This document shows positions 1-8,626 of a stretch of 64,000 nucleotides of DNA, piece after piece. The stretch comes from JAGDMJ01 sp963809695. GTDB taxonomy: Bacteria; Bacteroidota; Ignavibacteria; UBA10030; UBA6906. The stretch lies in the NCBI GenBank assembly GCA_963809695.1, contig CAWEKI010000012.1:248001-312000 (forward strand), read 5' to 3'. The notes beneath the pieces are model-generated. The model saw only the letters and a program-made list of their open reading frames with translations, was not told the origin of the DNA and did no database searches. Each line of letters starts with the position of its first letter. Within the stretch, counting starts at the first letter, position 1. A program made the position numbers and the translations under genes.

Positions 1-190
1 GGGCTGAACTTCCCCGGACGACAATGACGATCTCCCCCTCACCGGCGCCGACAGAATCCACGGCAACAAGGTAATTATTCGTGGGTTTGGTGTCCGGACC
101 GGTCAGATTTACCAACAACAGCTTGCGGCCCTGCAGACGCCCCGCTTTTGCGGTTGCGACGACTGTACCCTCGACACGGGCGAGTTCCAT
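1..190 (-). CDS. BMC-P vertex protein, EutN/CcmL family (partial, runs off left edge)
   Basis: Reading leftward from the ATG at 188-190 gives 63 residues starting MELARVEGTVVATAKAGRLQ, followed by GRKLLLVNLTG and later YLVAVDSVGAGEGEIVIV. This is the usual start of EutN/CcmL proteins, which form the pentamers capping the vertices of bacterial microcompartment shells. Family members are about 85-95 residues, so roughly the last third lies outside the window. A Shine-Dalgarno-like AAAGGA sits about 8 bases before the start. It is transcribed away from the glycoside hydrolases, so any shell genes and enzymes would lie to the left. In planctomycete-type microcompartments such proteins accompany fucose/rhamnose aldolase pathways, which fits the fucosidases nearby; that link is inference. 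Family assignment is firm; the substrate of the compartment is not visible here. Confidence 0.9.
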   Translation of the reverse strand, partial: MELARVEGTVVATAKAGRLQGRKLLLVNLTGPDTKPTNNYLVAVDSVGAGEGEIVIVVRGSSA

Positions 191-336
191 TTGGGGGAGT
201 CCTTTGAGTTGGTCAATGCACAGGAGGTTGATTCCAATCTAAGTAAAATTCTGCAAACATGGAACCATGAATTCCGGCGTAAATTCTGGCACAAAGGAGC
301 GCGTCAAGCTGGTCAGTGCCGCCCATTTATCTGCTT

Positions 337-364
337 TTCTACCTGGGGCTTCTTCCAGGTAGAA
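337..364. repeat. Inverted repeat in the intergenic region between divergent genes
   Basis: TTCTACCTGG at 337-346 and CCAGGTAGAA at 355-364 are perfect 10-base inverted copies around an 8-base loop. They lie in the 470-base gap (191-660) between the leftward BMC-P gene and the rightward gene at 661. There is no long T run, so an operator or leader hairpin is as likely as a terminator. I see no convincing gene in the rest of this gap. Confidence 0.45.
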
Positions 365-660
365 TCCAAAAATGGCCCGTTTTGGTATTTTGTCAGTGGA
401 ATTACCATCTTTCACCTAGAGTAAACACCCTAGTCGCAAATGCGAGAAATGCCTTATAGGTTCTGCTTCGAATTGTCTGCATATTCACATCATTGGAGTT
501 TTGAAACCATTCTCATCACGCTCTTTCTCACGCCGCAAAGCCGCCGTTTAACACCCTTGGAGTTGTTCTCCTTGATACGCCCCTGAGAGTTTTCCCGGGT
601 AGTGGAATTCTCCGCTCCATATTGGTGACTGCGGACCCGGCAAATCAAGGAGATACAGAC

Positions 661-954
661 ATGATCCAGGGTCATGTGAAACTGATTGACAGTCAACACA
701 AAGCGATCGTCCGAACGGAGTACGATGACTTGATCGTGCTTCGCGTGCTTGACGGGTCAAGACTGGATACCGGCGACATCATTGTCGGGTCGCTCGACTG
801 CCAGGGTGAGAATGTTGTCCTTGACATCAACAAACAAGTTGGGGTGCGTGTGTACGTAGAGAATGGGCGTAGGTTGTTTGCCTCTGCCCGACAGCGCACC
901 ACGAGCCGCCATTCGATCCCTTCCGACCACCCTGTGCGCAGGCTCGAGGCCTGA
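661..954 (+). CDS. Small protein of unknown function (97 aa)
   Basis: The start at 661 is preceded by AAGGAG with 7-8 bases of spacing, which decides it over a possible upstream start at 622. The product begins MIQGHVKLIDSQHK and looks strand-rich in its first 75 residues, with alternating hydrophobic residues (LIVLRVL, DIIVGSL, VGVRVYV). The last 20 residues are basic and probably disordered. There is no signal peptide or membrane segment, so it is likely cytoplasmic. I do not recognise the family. It is divergent from the microcompartment vertex gene and upstream of the GH97 gene, so it could share control with either. Confidence 0.6.
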   Translation: MIQGHVKLIDSQHKAIVRTEYDDLIVLRVLDGSRLDTGDIIVGSLDCQGENVVLDINKQVGVRVYVENGRRLFASARQRTTSRHSIPSDHPVRRLEA

Positions 955-1031
955 GCGTTTCCACCTGCTCAGTGCTTATCAGGACAAACTGTTGGCGCAG
1001 TTCGCCATCCCCATTCCGCATAATTGAAAGA

Positions 1032-1060
1032 GCCTGGCATATGCCAGGCATTTGCCAGGC
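1032..1060. promoter_or_regulatory. Perfect 18-base palindrome plus a third half-site, operator candidate
   Basis: GCCTGGCATATGCCAGGC at 1032-1049 is a perfect palindrome. A third copy of the half-site (TTGCCAGGC, 1052-1060) follows directly. It sits 123 bases before the GH97 start. Symmetric sites of this size with an extra half-site are typical of repressor binding. The following sequence is only moderately T-rich, so a terminator is less likely. The regulator is not identifiable in the window. Confidence 0.5.
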
Positions 1061-1182
1061 TTGTTCCTTCCTTTGGTTTGATTTTCCCCTCAGTTCCCCG
1101 TACCTTGATACGCGGTTACACAAACCTGCCACGAGATCCCGTTCTCTCACTACTAAAAGACTCGCTTCGGAGGGATACCAGA

Positions 1183-3156
1183 ATGAATTGCCTGCGTATG
1201 GGAGTGCTTCTGCTCTTGTGCGGCCTTACCACCGCCGGAACAAGCGCAGCGAAGGACGATTCGTACCGCGTTACCTCACCGGGAAAAAGGACCGAAGTCC
1301 AGATCGACACCAAAGGGACTATACAGATCTCGATTTTCTACAATAAAAAAGAGGTTGTCGCCCCCTCGCCTATCTGGATGGAACTGGATCAGCAACGGGT
1401 CCTCGGCCGTGATGCCTCCCCACGCTCCGCGCAGACGCAATCCATCAATGAGAATATCGTTCCGGTCGTTCCCGAGAAACGGAAGCTCGTTCCAAATGTC
1501 TGCAACGAACTGATACTCCACCTCTCCGGGAACTTCGGATTGAAAGTCCGGGCGTACGATGACGGCGCTGCGTACAGGTTCTTCACCACGCTCCCCGGCG
1601 AAATTACCGTAAAGCATGAAGAGGTAGAGCTGCATTTCTCGCCCTCAGATTCAGTCTATTTTCCCAAAGAGGAGAGTTTCCGTTCCCATTCTGAACGATT
1701 GTATCCTTACCTGGCAGTCACACAGATTGCCGACACTGATATGTGCTGCCTGCCTGCCCTCTTTATGAAAGAGAACGGCATCAAGGTGGCCTTCACCGAA
1801 GCTGACCTCCTCGACTATGCGGGCCTCTACCTCAAAGGTACCGGCCCTGGCAAGACAGTTTTGCGCTCAACTTTTCCCCCGTATCCTCTCGAGGAAAAAC
1901 AAACGGATGACCGGACTGTCGTGGTAACAAAAGGAGCGGACTTTATCGCCCGGACGAAGGGGACGCGGGAGTTTCCCTGGAGAGTGTTCCTCATTGCAGA
2001 ACGCGACGGCGACCTGGTCGAGAACGATCTGGTCTACCGGCTCGGCAGCCCCCAGAAACTGCACGAGTCCGACTGGATCAAGCCCGGGAAGATTGCCTGG
2101 GATTGGTGGAATGCAAACAACATCACCGGCGTCAGCTTCCGCTCGGGAGTGAATACCGACACCTACAAGTACTACATCGACTTTGCATCACAGTATGGCA
2201 TCGAATACATTATCCTGGATGAAGGATGGTCCAAGCCTTCCGATCTCTTCCAGATCAATCCCGAGATGAACATGGATACGCTCTTCGCCTACGCGCGCCG
2301 CAAAAACGTGGGCATCATCCCGTGGACAACCTGGAAGGCGCTGGACGACCGGATGACGGAAGCGCTCGACCGTTTCGCGGCCTGGGGCGCAAAAGGAATC
2401 AAAGTGGATTTCATGCAGAGAGATGACCAGAAGATGGTCAACTACTACGAGCGCGTTGCCGCAGAAGCAGCAAAGCGCCACCTGCTTGTGGATTTTCACG
2501 GGGCGTACAAACCCACAGGCCTGAACCGAACGTATCCGAACGTCATCACGAGGGAGGGAGTGCGGGGACTGGAATGGAATAAGTGGTCCGCGGACATCAC
2601 CCCCGAGCATGACGTTACGCTTCCCTTCACCCGGATGCTCGCCGGCGCCATGGATTTCACTCCAGGAGCAATGGTAAACGCCGTCAAGAGCAATTTCCAT
2701 CCGATCTTTACCCAGCCGATGAGCCAGGGCACACGCTGCCATCAGCTTGCCATGTACGTCGTGTATGAGAGTCCGCTCCAGATGCTCGCAGACTGCCCTT
2801 CGAACTACCTGAAGGAGCCGGATGCGATGGAATTCCTCGGTCCGGTTCCGACAACATGGGATGCGACAAAGGTGCTCGACGCAAAAGTCGCCGACTTCAT
2901 CACGGTGGCCCGCAAACACGGAGATGAATGGTACATCGGCTCCATGACCGATTGGACGCCGCGCGACATCCGGGTGGATTGCAGCTTCCTCGGAGCGGGA
3001 ACCTTCCGGCTCGTCCAGTGGGCAGACGGCATCAATGCCGACCGGAATGCGAGTGATTATGCAAAAGAAACAAGAACGATCACGAGTGCCGACCGGCTTA
3101 CCGTGCACCTCGCGCCGGGCGGAGGATGGGTGGCGCGGATCAGGAAAATAAAGTAA
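1183..3156 (+). CDS. GH97 family glycoside hydrolase, probably retaining (alpha-galactosidase-like)
   Basis: 657 aa with an N-terminal signal peptide (about residues 1-23, ending TSAA). The start is chosen because CGGAGGGA lies about 8 bases upstream and the signal peptide follows at once. Three parts follow the known layout: an N-terminal beta-sandwich (about 25-290), a TIM barrel (about 300-570) with WDWWN, YIILDEGWS and GIKVDFMQRDD, and a C-terminal beta domain. GH97 contains inverting and retaining members. The aspartate in GIKVDF (D409) sits where retaining enzymes carry their nucleophile, and E464, 55 residues later, fits the acid/base position. This suggests an alpha-galactosidase-type retaining enzyme rather than SusB-like. 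It is expected in the periplasm, acting on imported oligosaccharides. The next gene (GH29) starts 15 bases downstream, suggesting one transcript. Confidence 0.92.
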   Translation: MNCLRMGVLLLLCGLTTAGTSAAKDDSYRVTSPGKRTEVQIDTKGTIQISIFYNKKEVVAPSPIWMELDQQRVLGRDASPRSAQTQSINENIVPVVPEKRKLVPNVCNELILHLSGNFGLKVRAYDDGAAYRFFTTLPGEITVKHEEVELHFSPSDSVYFPKEESFRSHSERLYPYLAVTQIADTDMCCLPALFMKENGIKVAFTEADLLDYAGLYLKGTGPGKTVLRSTFPPYPLEEKQTDDRTVVVTKGADFIARTKGTREFPWRVFLIAERDGDLVENDLVYRLGSPQKLHESDWIKPGKIAWDWWNANNITGVSFRSGVNTDTYKYYIDFASQYGIEYIILDEGWSKPSDLFQINPEMNMDTLFAYARRKNVGIIPWTTWKALDDRMTEALDRFAAWGAKGIKVDFMQRDDQKMVNYYERVAAEAAKRHLLVDFHGAYKPTGLNRTYPNVITREGVRGLEWNKWSADITPEHDVTLPFTRMLAGAMDFTPGAMVNAVKSNFHPIFTQPMSQGTRCHQLAMYVVYESPLQMLADCPSNYLKEPDAMEFLGPVPTTWDATKVLDAKVADFITVARKHGDEWYIGSMTDWTPRDIRVDCSFLGAGTFRLVQWADGINADRNASDYAKETRTITSADRLTVHLAPGGGWVARIRKIK

Positions 3157-3170
3157 CTGAGGAGACTCTT

Positions 3171-5228
3171 ATGCTAACCAGGAGAATGCTCGTTGCGACG
3201 ATCCTTGCGATGGTGTCACTGCTCTGCCCGCCGGGCATTCTGCCAGCGCAGACGGAAACCAAAGAACAGCATGACGCGCGAATGCAGTGGTGGAGAGACG
3301 CCCGGTTCGGCTTGTTCATTCACTGGGGGCTCTATTCGGTCCCTGCCGGGGAATGGAAAGGGCAGACCTCGCACGCCGAGTGGATCCGCACAACCGCGCA
3401 GATCCCCATTAATGAGTATGAGAAGTTTTTGCCCCGGTTCAACCCGGTGAAGTTCAACGCCGCTGAATGGGTTCGCATGGCGAAGGAGGCGGGGATGAAA
3501 TACATCGTCATCACCTCTAAGCATCATGACGGGTTCTGCCTCTTCGACTCGAAAGAGACCGACTTCGATGTCATGTCAACGCCGTTCAAGCGGGACATCA
3601 TGAAGGAGCTCTCTGACGCCTGCCACAAGCAGGGCATGAAGATATGCTGGTACTATTCCATTATGGACTGGCACCATCCCGATTACCTTCCCCGGCGGGA
3701 CTGGGAGAAGGACCGTCCCACCGATGGAGCATCATTTGACCGGTATGTTCAGTACATGAAAAACGAACTCAAAGAGCTTCTGACCAACTATGGCCCGATC
3801 GGTGTTCTCTGGTTTGACGGAGAGTGGGAGAGTACATGGAATGCAGACCGCGGACGCGATCTGTACAACTATGTCCGCTCTCTCCAGCCGGACATTATCA
3901 TTAATAATCGTGTCGGTGCGGGCAGATCGGGCATGGAGGGACTCACGACCGAAGGAGCGTTTGGGGCAGACTTCGGGACCCCGGAGCAGCAAATTCCAGC
4001 CACCGGACTCCCGGGCGTCGATTGGGAAACCTGTATGACGATGAATGACCACTGGGGCTACAACAAGCATGACAAGAACTGGAAGCCGGCCGAAGAGCTC
4101 CTGCACGACCTTGCCGACATTGCTTCGAAAGGGGGTAACTTCCTGCTGAATATCGGTCCGACTTCGGAAGGCGTGTTCCCGCCGGAAAGCATCGACCGGC
4201 TGCAAGCCATCGGAGAATGGATGAAGCGCAATGGCGAGTCGATTTACGGCACGAGCGCCAGCCCGTTCAAGCTGCTCGCGTGGGGGCGCTGCACGAAGAA
4301 GGCCATCGATGGGGGTACCCGGCTCTATCTGCACGTGTTCAACTGGCCCGCCGATGGTAAGCTCGTCGTCCCTGGCATCTACAACGAGGTCAAGCTGGGG
4401 TATCTGCTCGCCGATGAAAGCAAGAAACCGCTTGCCGTGAAACGGCAGGAAGATGCCCTGGTCGTTGATCTTCCCGCCAAGGCACCAACACCCTATAATA
4501 GTGTAGTGGTGCTGGACCTTGTCGGCAAACCCGATGTGAACGATCCGCCGGAGATCTCTGCGCCTGCTGACATCTTCCTGGATTCGCTTGCGGTGTCGGT
4601 GGCTTCCAACAGGTCCAATATCGAAGTCCGCTACACGTTGGATGGCACTTCTCCGACCATTGCCTCCTCGTTCGCGAAAGGCCCTGTTCATCTCACCCGG
4701 ACCTCGACAGTCAGGGCACGCTGTTTCCGGGATGGCAGACCGGTGAGCGGAATTTCCGAAGGGACGTTTTCGAAGGTGACGCCCCGTCCAGCGGAAAAAG
4801 TGATTGCCCCCTACAGCGGTGTCAAGTTCTCTTATTGCGAAGGGACCTGGGACAGCCTGCCTGCCTTCAGCGCGTTGAAACCGAAGAAGGAAGGCGTTGT
4901 GCCGGAATTTGTCCTCTCACCAAAGGTAGATAATGACCACTTCGGCTTTGAGTATACCGGTTTCATCAAGGTACCTGGAACGGGGGTCTATGCCTTCTAT
5001 ACCGAATCCGATGACGGAAGCAGGCTCTACATTGGTGACAAACTGGTGGTGAACAATGACGGTCTGCACGGCATGGGTGAAAAGAAAGGATTGATCCCAC
5101 TGGAAGCCGGTCTGCATCTGATTCGCGTTCTGTTTTTCGAAAAGGACGGCAGCGAAGGGCTGAAGGTGTCTTATGAAGGACCGGGTGTCAAGAAACAGGA
5201 AATTCCTGAATCCGCTCTCTTCCATTGA
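3171..5228 (+). CDS. GH29 alpha-L-fucosidase with CHB_HEX_C and PA14 domains
   Basis: 685 aa, secreted (signal peptide about 1-27, ending LPAQ). The GH29 barrel covers about 35-350 with ARFGLFIHWGLYSVP, SKHHDGF and GVLWFDGEWE; D216 in WFDG is the expected nucleophile. It is followed by a small beta domain (about 350-450). A chitobiase C-terminal-like domain comes next (about 465-545, with VRYTLDGTSPT). A PA14-type carbohydrate-binding domain ends the protein (about 550-680, with YAFYTESDDGSRLYI). GAGGAG lies 6-11 bases before the start at 3171. It removes terminal L-fucose from glycans. The GH2 gene follows almost without a gap, so co-transcription with GH97 and GH2 is likely. GH29-A versus GH29-B cannot be decided by eye. 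Confidence 0.94.
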   Translation: MLTRRMLVATILAMVSLLCPPGILPAQTETKEQHDARMQWWRDARFGLFIHWGLYSVPAGEWKGQTSHAEWIRTTAQIPINEYEKFLPRFNPVKFNAAEWVRMAKEAGMKYIVITSKHHDGFCLFDSKETDFDVMSTPFKRDIMKELSDACHKQGMKICWYYSIMDWHHPDYLPRRDWEKDRPTDGASFDRYVQYMKNELKELLTNYGPIGVLWFDGEWESTWNADRGRDLYNYVRSLQPDIIINNRVGAGRSGMEGLTTEGAFGADFGTPEQQIPATGLPGVDWETCMTMNDHWGYNKHDKNWKPAEELLHDLADIASKGGNFLLNIGPTSEGVFPPESIDRLQAIGEWMKRNGESIYGTSASPFKLLAWGRCTKKAIDGGTRLYLHVFNWPADGKLVVPGIYNEVKLGYLLADESKKPLAVKRQEDALVVDLPAKAPTPYNSVVVLDLVGKPDVNDPPEISAPADIFLDSLAVSVASNRSNIEVRYTLDGTSPTIASSFAKGPVHLTRTSTVRARCFRDGRPVSGISEGTFSKVTPRPAEKVIAPYSGVKFSYCEGTWDSLPAFSALKPKKEGVVPEFVLSPKVDNDHFGFEYTGFIKVPGTGVYAFYTESDDGSRLYIGDKLVVNNDGLHGMGEKKGLIPLEAGLHLIRVLFFEKDGSEGLKVSYEGPGVKKQEIPESALFH

Positions 5229-5230
5229 CA

Positions 5231-7474
5231 ATGACACGCATTCGATGTGTAATGCTTTTTATCCTTGCCGCATGTGCATGCAGCGCGGTCCGGGCCCAGA
5301 CAGAGCCCGTGACCACTGTTGACCTGTCCGGGACGTGGGCCTTCAAGATCGACCGTGACGACGTTGGTGCAGGTGAGCAGTGGTATCTCACGGATCTCCC
5401 GGAGACAATTACGCTTCCCGGGTCGATGACAGAAAATGGGAAGGGAGACGACGTCAGCACCGCCACACACTGGTACGGCGGGATCGTTGACCGATCCTGG
5501 TATACCGACGTACGATACGCGAAGTACCGGCAGCCGGGGAACATCAAGGTCCCTTTCTGGCTCACGCCGACCAAGCATTATATTGGCGCGGCCTGGTATC
5601 AAAAGAGCGTTGAAATTCCGGAGGGCTGGCAGGACAGGCGCATCGTTCTCTTCCTTGAGCGCCCGCACTGGGAAACGTGCCTCTGGGTGGATGGCAGGTA
5701 TGCCGGCGCCGGCTACAGTCTCGCCACGCCGCACGAGTATGACCTGAGCGGGGTTTTGACGCCGGGGCGCCATCGGCTCACGCTTCGAATCGACAACCGC
5801 ATCAAGGCCATCGATGTCGGACATAATGCCCATAGCATCACTGACCACACGCAAACGGACTGGAACGGTATCATAGGTTCCATTCGGCTGAAGGCGGGGT
5901 CTCTTCTCGGGGTCGATGATGTGCGAACATACCCCGACGTCCGTGCCCGTACGGTCACGGTACGTGTGGCCCTCAAGAATCTCACCGGAAAGCGCCAGGT
6001 GGGAGCGATGACCTTCACGGCAGAGAGCGTCAACACAGCGTTGGCCCAGAAGACCGAACCTCTTCGCGTTCCGTTCACGATCGACGGAGAAGATACGACG
6101 GTCGAGTCGGTTGTCCCAATGGGCGATCAGGTCCTGCTCTGGGACGAATTCGACCCCTCTCTCTATACAATGACCGTGGCCATGCAGACCGTCGATGGCC
6201 ACCTGACAGACACAGGAGCGGTACAGTTTGGCATGCGGGAGATCCGTGCCGAGGGCTCAAGACTCACCGTCAATGGCCGGCCGATTTTCCTTCGTGGGAC
6301 GCTCGAATGTTGTGTCTTCCCCCGGACCGGCTATCCAGCCATGGATGAAGCATCCTGGGCGCGGATTTTTGCCGTGTGCAAGGCGCACGGCCTGAATCAC
6401 ATGCGTTTTCATTCCTGGTGTCCGCCGGAGGCAGCGTTTAACGCGGCAGACCGCGCGGGTCTTTACCTGCACGTCGAGTGCTGCGCCTGGTGTACGGTGG
6501 GAGATGGCGCTCCGATCGATGCATGGCTTTACCAGGAGAGCGAGCGCATAGTCCGTTCCTACGGCAATCATCCGTCATTCTGCATGATGGCCTACGGGAA
6601 CGAACCTGCTGGAGAAAACCAGGCGACGTACCTTGGGAAGTTTGTTGACTATTGGAAGACGAAGGACCCCCGCCGCGTGTACACCGGTGCCGCAGGGTGG
6701 CCGACGATACCTCAGAGCGATTATCTTAACTCAATGTACCCTCGCATTCAAGTCTGGGGAGACGGCTTGAAGAGCATGATCAACCGAGAGCGCCCGCAGA
6801 CGATGTTTGATTTCAGCGAGATCCTCGCGAAGGACCCCCGTCCCATGGTCAGCCATGAGGTCGGACAATGGTGTGCTTATCCGAACTTTGCGGAGATCCC
6901 GAAGTACACCGGTGTCCTCAAAGCGGGCAACTTTGAGATCTTCAAAGAGGATCTCGAAGCACGCCACATGGGCGATCTCGCGCATGATTTCCTGATAGCT
7001 TCAGGGAAGCTTCAGGTGCTCTGTTACAAAGCCGATATTGAAGCGGCCTTGCGTACTCCCGGGATGGCAGGATTTCAACTTCTCGGGCTCTCTGACTTTC
7101 CCGGACAGGGGACTGCTCTTGTCGGCGTTCTCGATGCTTTCTGGGATGAGAAGGGGTACATTTCTCCGTCCGATTTCCGCCGCTTCTGCGACCAGACCGT
7201 ACCGCTAGCCCGGATGAAGAAGAGGTCGTTCATGAACAACGAGCAATTCGTTGTGGATATTGAGGTAGCACATTTCGGCCCTGCTCCGCTCAAAAACGTC
7301 CATCCGGCATGGTCGATCACAGATGGGAAGGGAAGAGTGTATAAAAAGGGGACGTTGGCTCGACGCGATATTGCCTGGGGAAATGCCCTGTGGCTCGGGA
7401 CCGTCAAGGTTCCACTGCAATGGAATCACCAGGGCGACCGCGCTGCACCTCAGCGTACGAATAGACAAATTTGA
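5231..7474 (+). CDS. GH2 family glycoside hydrolase, main part, frame broken near 7430
   Basis: Exported (signal peptide about 1-23). A GH2 sugar-binding domain (about 30-215) is followed by an immunoglobulin-like domain and a TIM barrel (from about 340). MMAYGNEP contains the presumed acid/base E458, and MVSHEVGQW contains the presumed nucleophile E543. The reading frame ends at 7474 shortly after WLGTVKVPLQ. The rest of the protein continues in another frame to 8102, so the true gene is about 957 aa with a one-base shift in roughly 7417-7445. The ATG at 5231 lies just after the fucosidase stop; a TTG at 5225 would overlap it. The substrate is uncertain: beta-galactosidase, beta-mannosidase or beta-glucuronidase-like activities all occur in GH2. 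Confidence 0.85.
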   Translation: MTRIRCVMLFILAACACSAVRAQTEPVTTVDLSGTWAFKIDRDDVGAGEQWYLTDLPETITLPGSMTENGKGDDVSTATHWYGGIVDRSWYTDVRYAKYRQPGNIKVPFWLTPTKHYIGAAWYQKSVEIPEGWQDRRIVLFLERPHWETCLWVDGRYAGAGYSLATPHEYDLSGVLTPGRHRLTLRIDNRIKAIDVGHNAHSITDHTQTDWNGIIGSIRLKAGSLLGVDDVRTYPDVRARTVTVRVALKNLTGKRQVGAMTFTAESVNTALAQKTEPLRVPFTIDGEDTTVESVVPMGDQVLLWDEFDPSLYTMTVAMQTVDGHLTDTGAVQFGMREIRAEGSRLTVNGRPIFLRGTLECCVFPRTGYPAMDEASWARIFAVCKAHGLNHMRFHSWCPPEAAFNAADRAGLYLHVECCAWCTVGDGAPIDAWLYQESERIVRSYGNHPSFCMMAYGNEPAGENQATYLGKFVDYWKTKDPRRVYTGAAGWPTIPQSDYLNSMYPRIQVWGDGLKSMINRERPQTMFDFSEILAKDPRPMVSHEVGQWCAYPNFAEIPKYTGVLKAGNFEIFKEDLEARHMGDLAHDFLIASGKLQVLCYKADIEAALRTPGMAGFQLLGLSDFPGQGTALVGVLDAFWDEKGYISPSDFRRFCDQTVPLARMKKRSFMNNEQFVVDIEVAHFGPAPLKNVHPAWSITDGKGRVYKKGTLARRDIAWGNALWLGTVKVPLQWNHQGDRAAPQRTNRQI

Positions 7475-8102
7475 GAACGGTTGGGATTTCTGGGTCTACC
7501 CGGCGACGCTTCCTGAACTTCCTGCGAAAGAAATTATGGTGACCCGGACCCTGGACGAAAAGGCGACCGAGCATCTTCGCGGGGGCGGAAGGGTCTTGCT
7601 GATTCCCGAGCGGGGAACGATACGTCCGGAGAAGGGCGGAAGCATCGCGATCGGATTCTCGAGCATCTTCTGGAATACTGCGTGGACAAGCGGCCAGCCT
7701 CCGCACACGCTTGGAATCCTGTGCAATCCACATCATCCTGCACTCAAGGAGTTTCCTACCGAATCGCACAGCAACTGGCAATGGTGGGACGCCATGAGCC
7801 ATTCACAAGCGATGGTGCTTGACCAGTTTCCGGCGAGCTTCCGGCCGATCGTTCAGGTGATCGACGATTGGACGACGAACCGGCGGCTGGGCTTGATCTT
7901 CGAAGGACGTGTTGGCAACGGCAAGTTGCTGGTGTCGAGCATCGATCTCTGGGACGAGCTTGCCGCCCGGCCGGAGGCGAGGCAGTTGTTGTACAGCCTG
8001 AAGAAGTACATGACCAGCAAAGAGTTCAAACCTGCACAGGAGATCAGTCCTGGCCTGGTGAAGGATCTCATGATCATCAATCGTTTTCCCGAGCCTCCGT
8101 GA
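7323..8102 (+). CDS. C-terminal continuation of the frameshifted GH2 protein
   Basis: From about 7430 this frame continues the GH2 protein: ATALHLSVRI and NGWDFWVYPATLPELP are typical of the C-terminal half of large GH2 proteins, and the chain runs to 8102. The first 35 or so codons from the nominal ATG at 7323 overlap the upstream frame and are probably not used. The part contains LRGGGRVLLIPERG and GRVGNGKLLVSSIDL, resembling the glutamine-amidotransferase-like fold seen at the C-terminus of such enzymes. It is unlikely to be a separate gene because it has no start signal or signal peptide. The shift may be a sequencing error. Confidence 0.7.
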   Translation: MGREECIKRGRWLDAILPGEMPCGSGPSRFHCNGITRATALHLSVRIDKFENGWDFWVYPATLPELPAKEIMVTRTLDEKATEHLRGGGRVLLIPERGTIRPEKGGSIAIGFSSIFWNTAWTSGQPPHTLGILCNPHHPALKEFPTESHSNWQWWDAMSHSQAMVLDQFPASFRPIVQVIDDWTTNRRLGLIFEGRVGNGKLLVSSIDLWDELAARPEARQLLYSLKKYMTSKEFKPAQEISPGLVKDLMIINRFPEPP

Positions 8103-8545
8103 AACTGTCAGCAGAATCCTTGCTTATTGCCCCCTGTGGCATGAACTGCGGCGTTTGCATCGCGCATCTGAGGGAGAGAAACACGTGTCCCGGGTGCCGG
8201 GGAAGTGATGCGAACAAACCCGTTACGCGCGTCAGATGCAAAATCAAAAGGTGCGAGAAGCGTGGAAAGGGTGAAGGGCAATTCTGCTTCCGGTGTCAAG
8301 AACTCCCGTGCGATACATTGCAGCGGTTGGACAAGCGATACCGGGCTCACTACCACATGAGCATGATAGAGAATCTTCGGGACATCAAGAATCTCGGCGT
8401 CACGAGATTTCTTGAAGACGAACGCCTGAGGTGGACCTGTGCCGCATGTGGAGGAACAATCTGCGTTCACAAGGGAATGTGTATTGCCTGTGGAAGAAGC
8501 AAATATCCATACGCCGGGGTTTCCGATGACGACTATTACCAATGA
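8099..8545 (+). CDS. DUF3795-family cysteine-rich protein
   Basis: 148 aa starting with GTG at 8099, which overlaps the stop of the preceding GH2 frame (GTGA), so translational coupling is likely. Cysteine motifs run through the chain: APCGMNCGVC, CPGCRG, CKIKRCEKRG, CFRCQELPC, CAACGG and CIACGR. This pattern matches the DUF3795 family of presumed metal-binding cytoplasmic proteins with no established function. There is no signal peptide. Its role beside glycosidases is unclear. Confidence 0.8.
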   Translation: MKLSAESLLIAPCGMNCGVCIAHLRERNTCPGCRGSDANKPVTRVRCKIKRCEKRGKGEGQFCFRCQELPCDTLQRLDKRYRAHYHMSMIENLRDIKNLGVTRFLEDERLRWTCAACGGTICVHKGMCIACGRSKYPYAGVSDDDYYQ

Positions 8546-8626
8546 GTTCATAAAGCAGATGACGGTTCTATTCGCCTGATAGCAGAAGCCTGGGCAACAA
8601 GCGGGGAGAAAAGGAAATAATTCACC

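Noticed and set aside
191..424. 77-codon plus-strand frame upstream of the small protein
   Set aside because: No ribosome site, composition not protein-like, and it covers the hairpin in the BMC-P leader.
2188..3108. 306-codon minus-strand frame inside GH97
   Set aside because: Shadow of the GH97 gene; its sequence is rich in R, H and P without any family motif.
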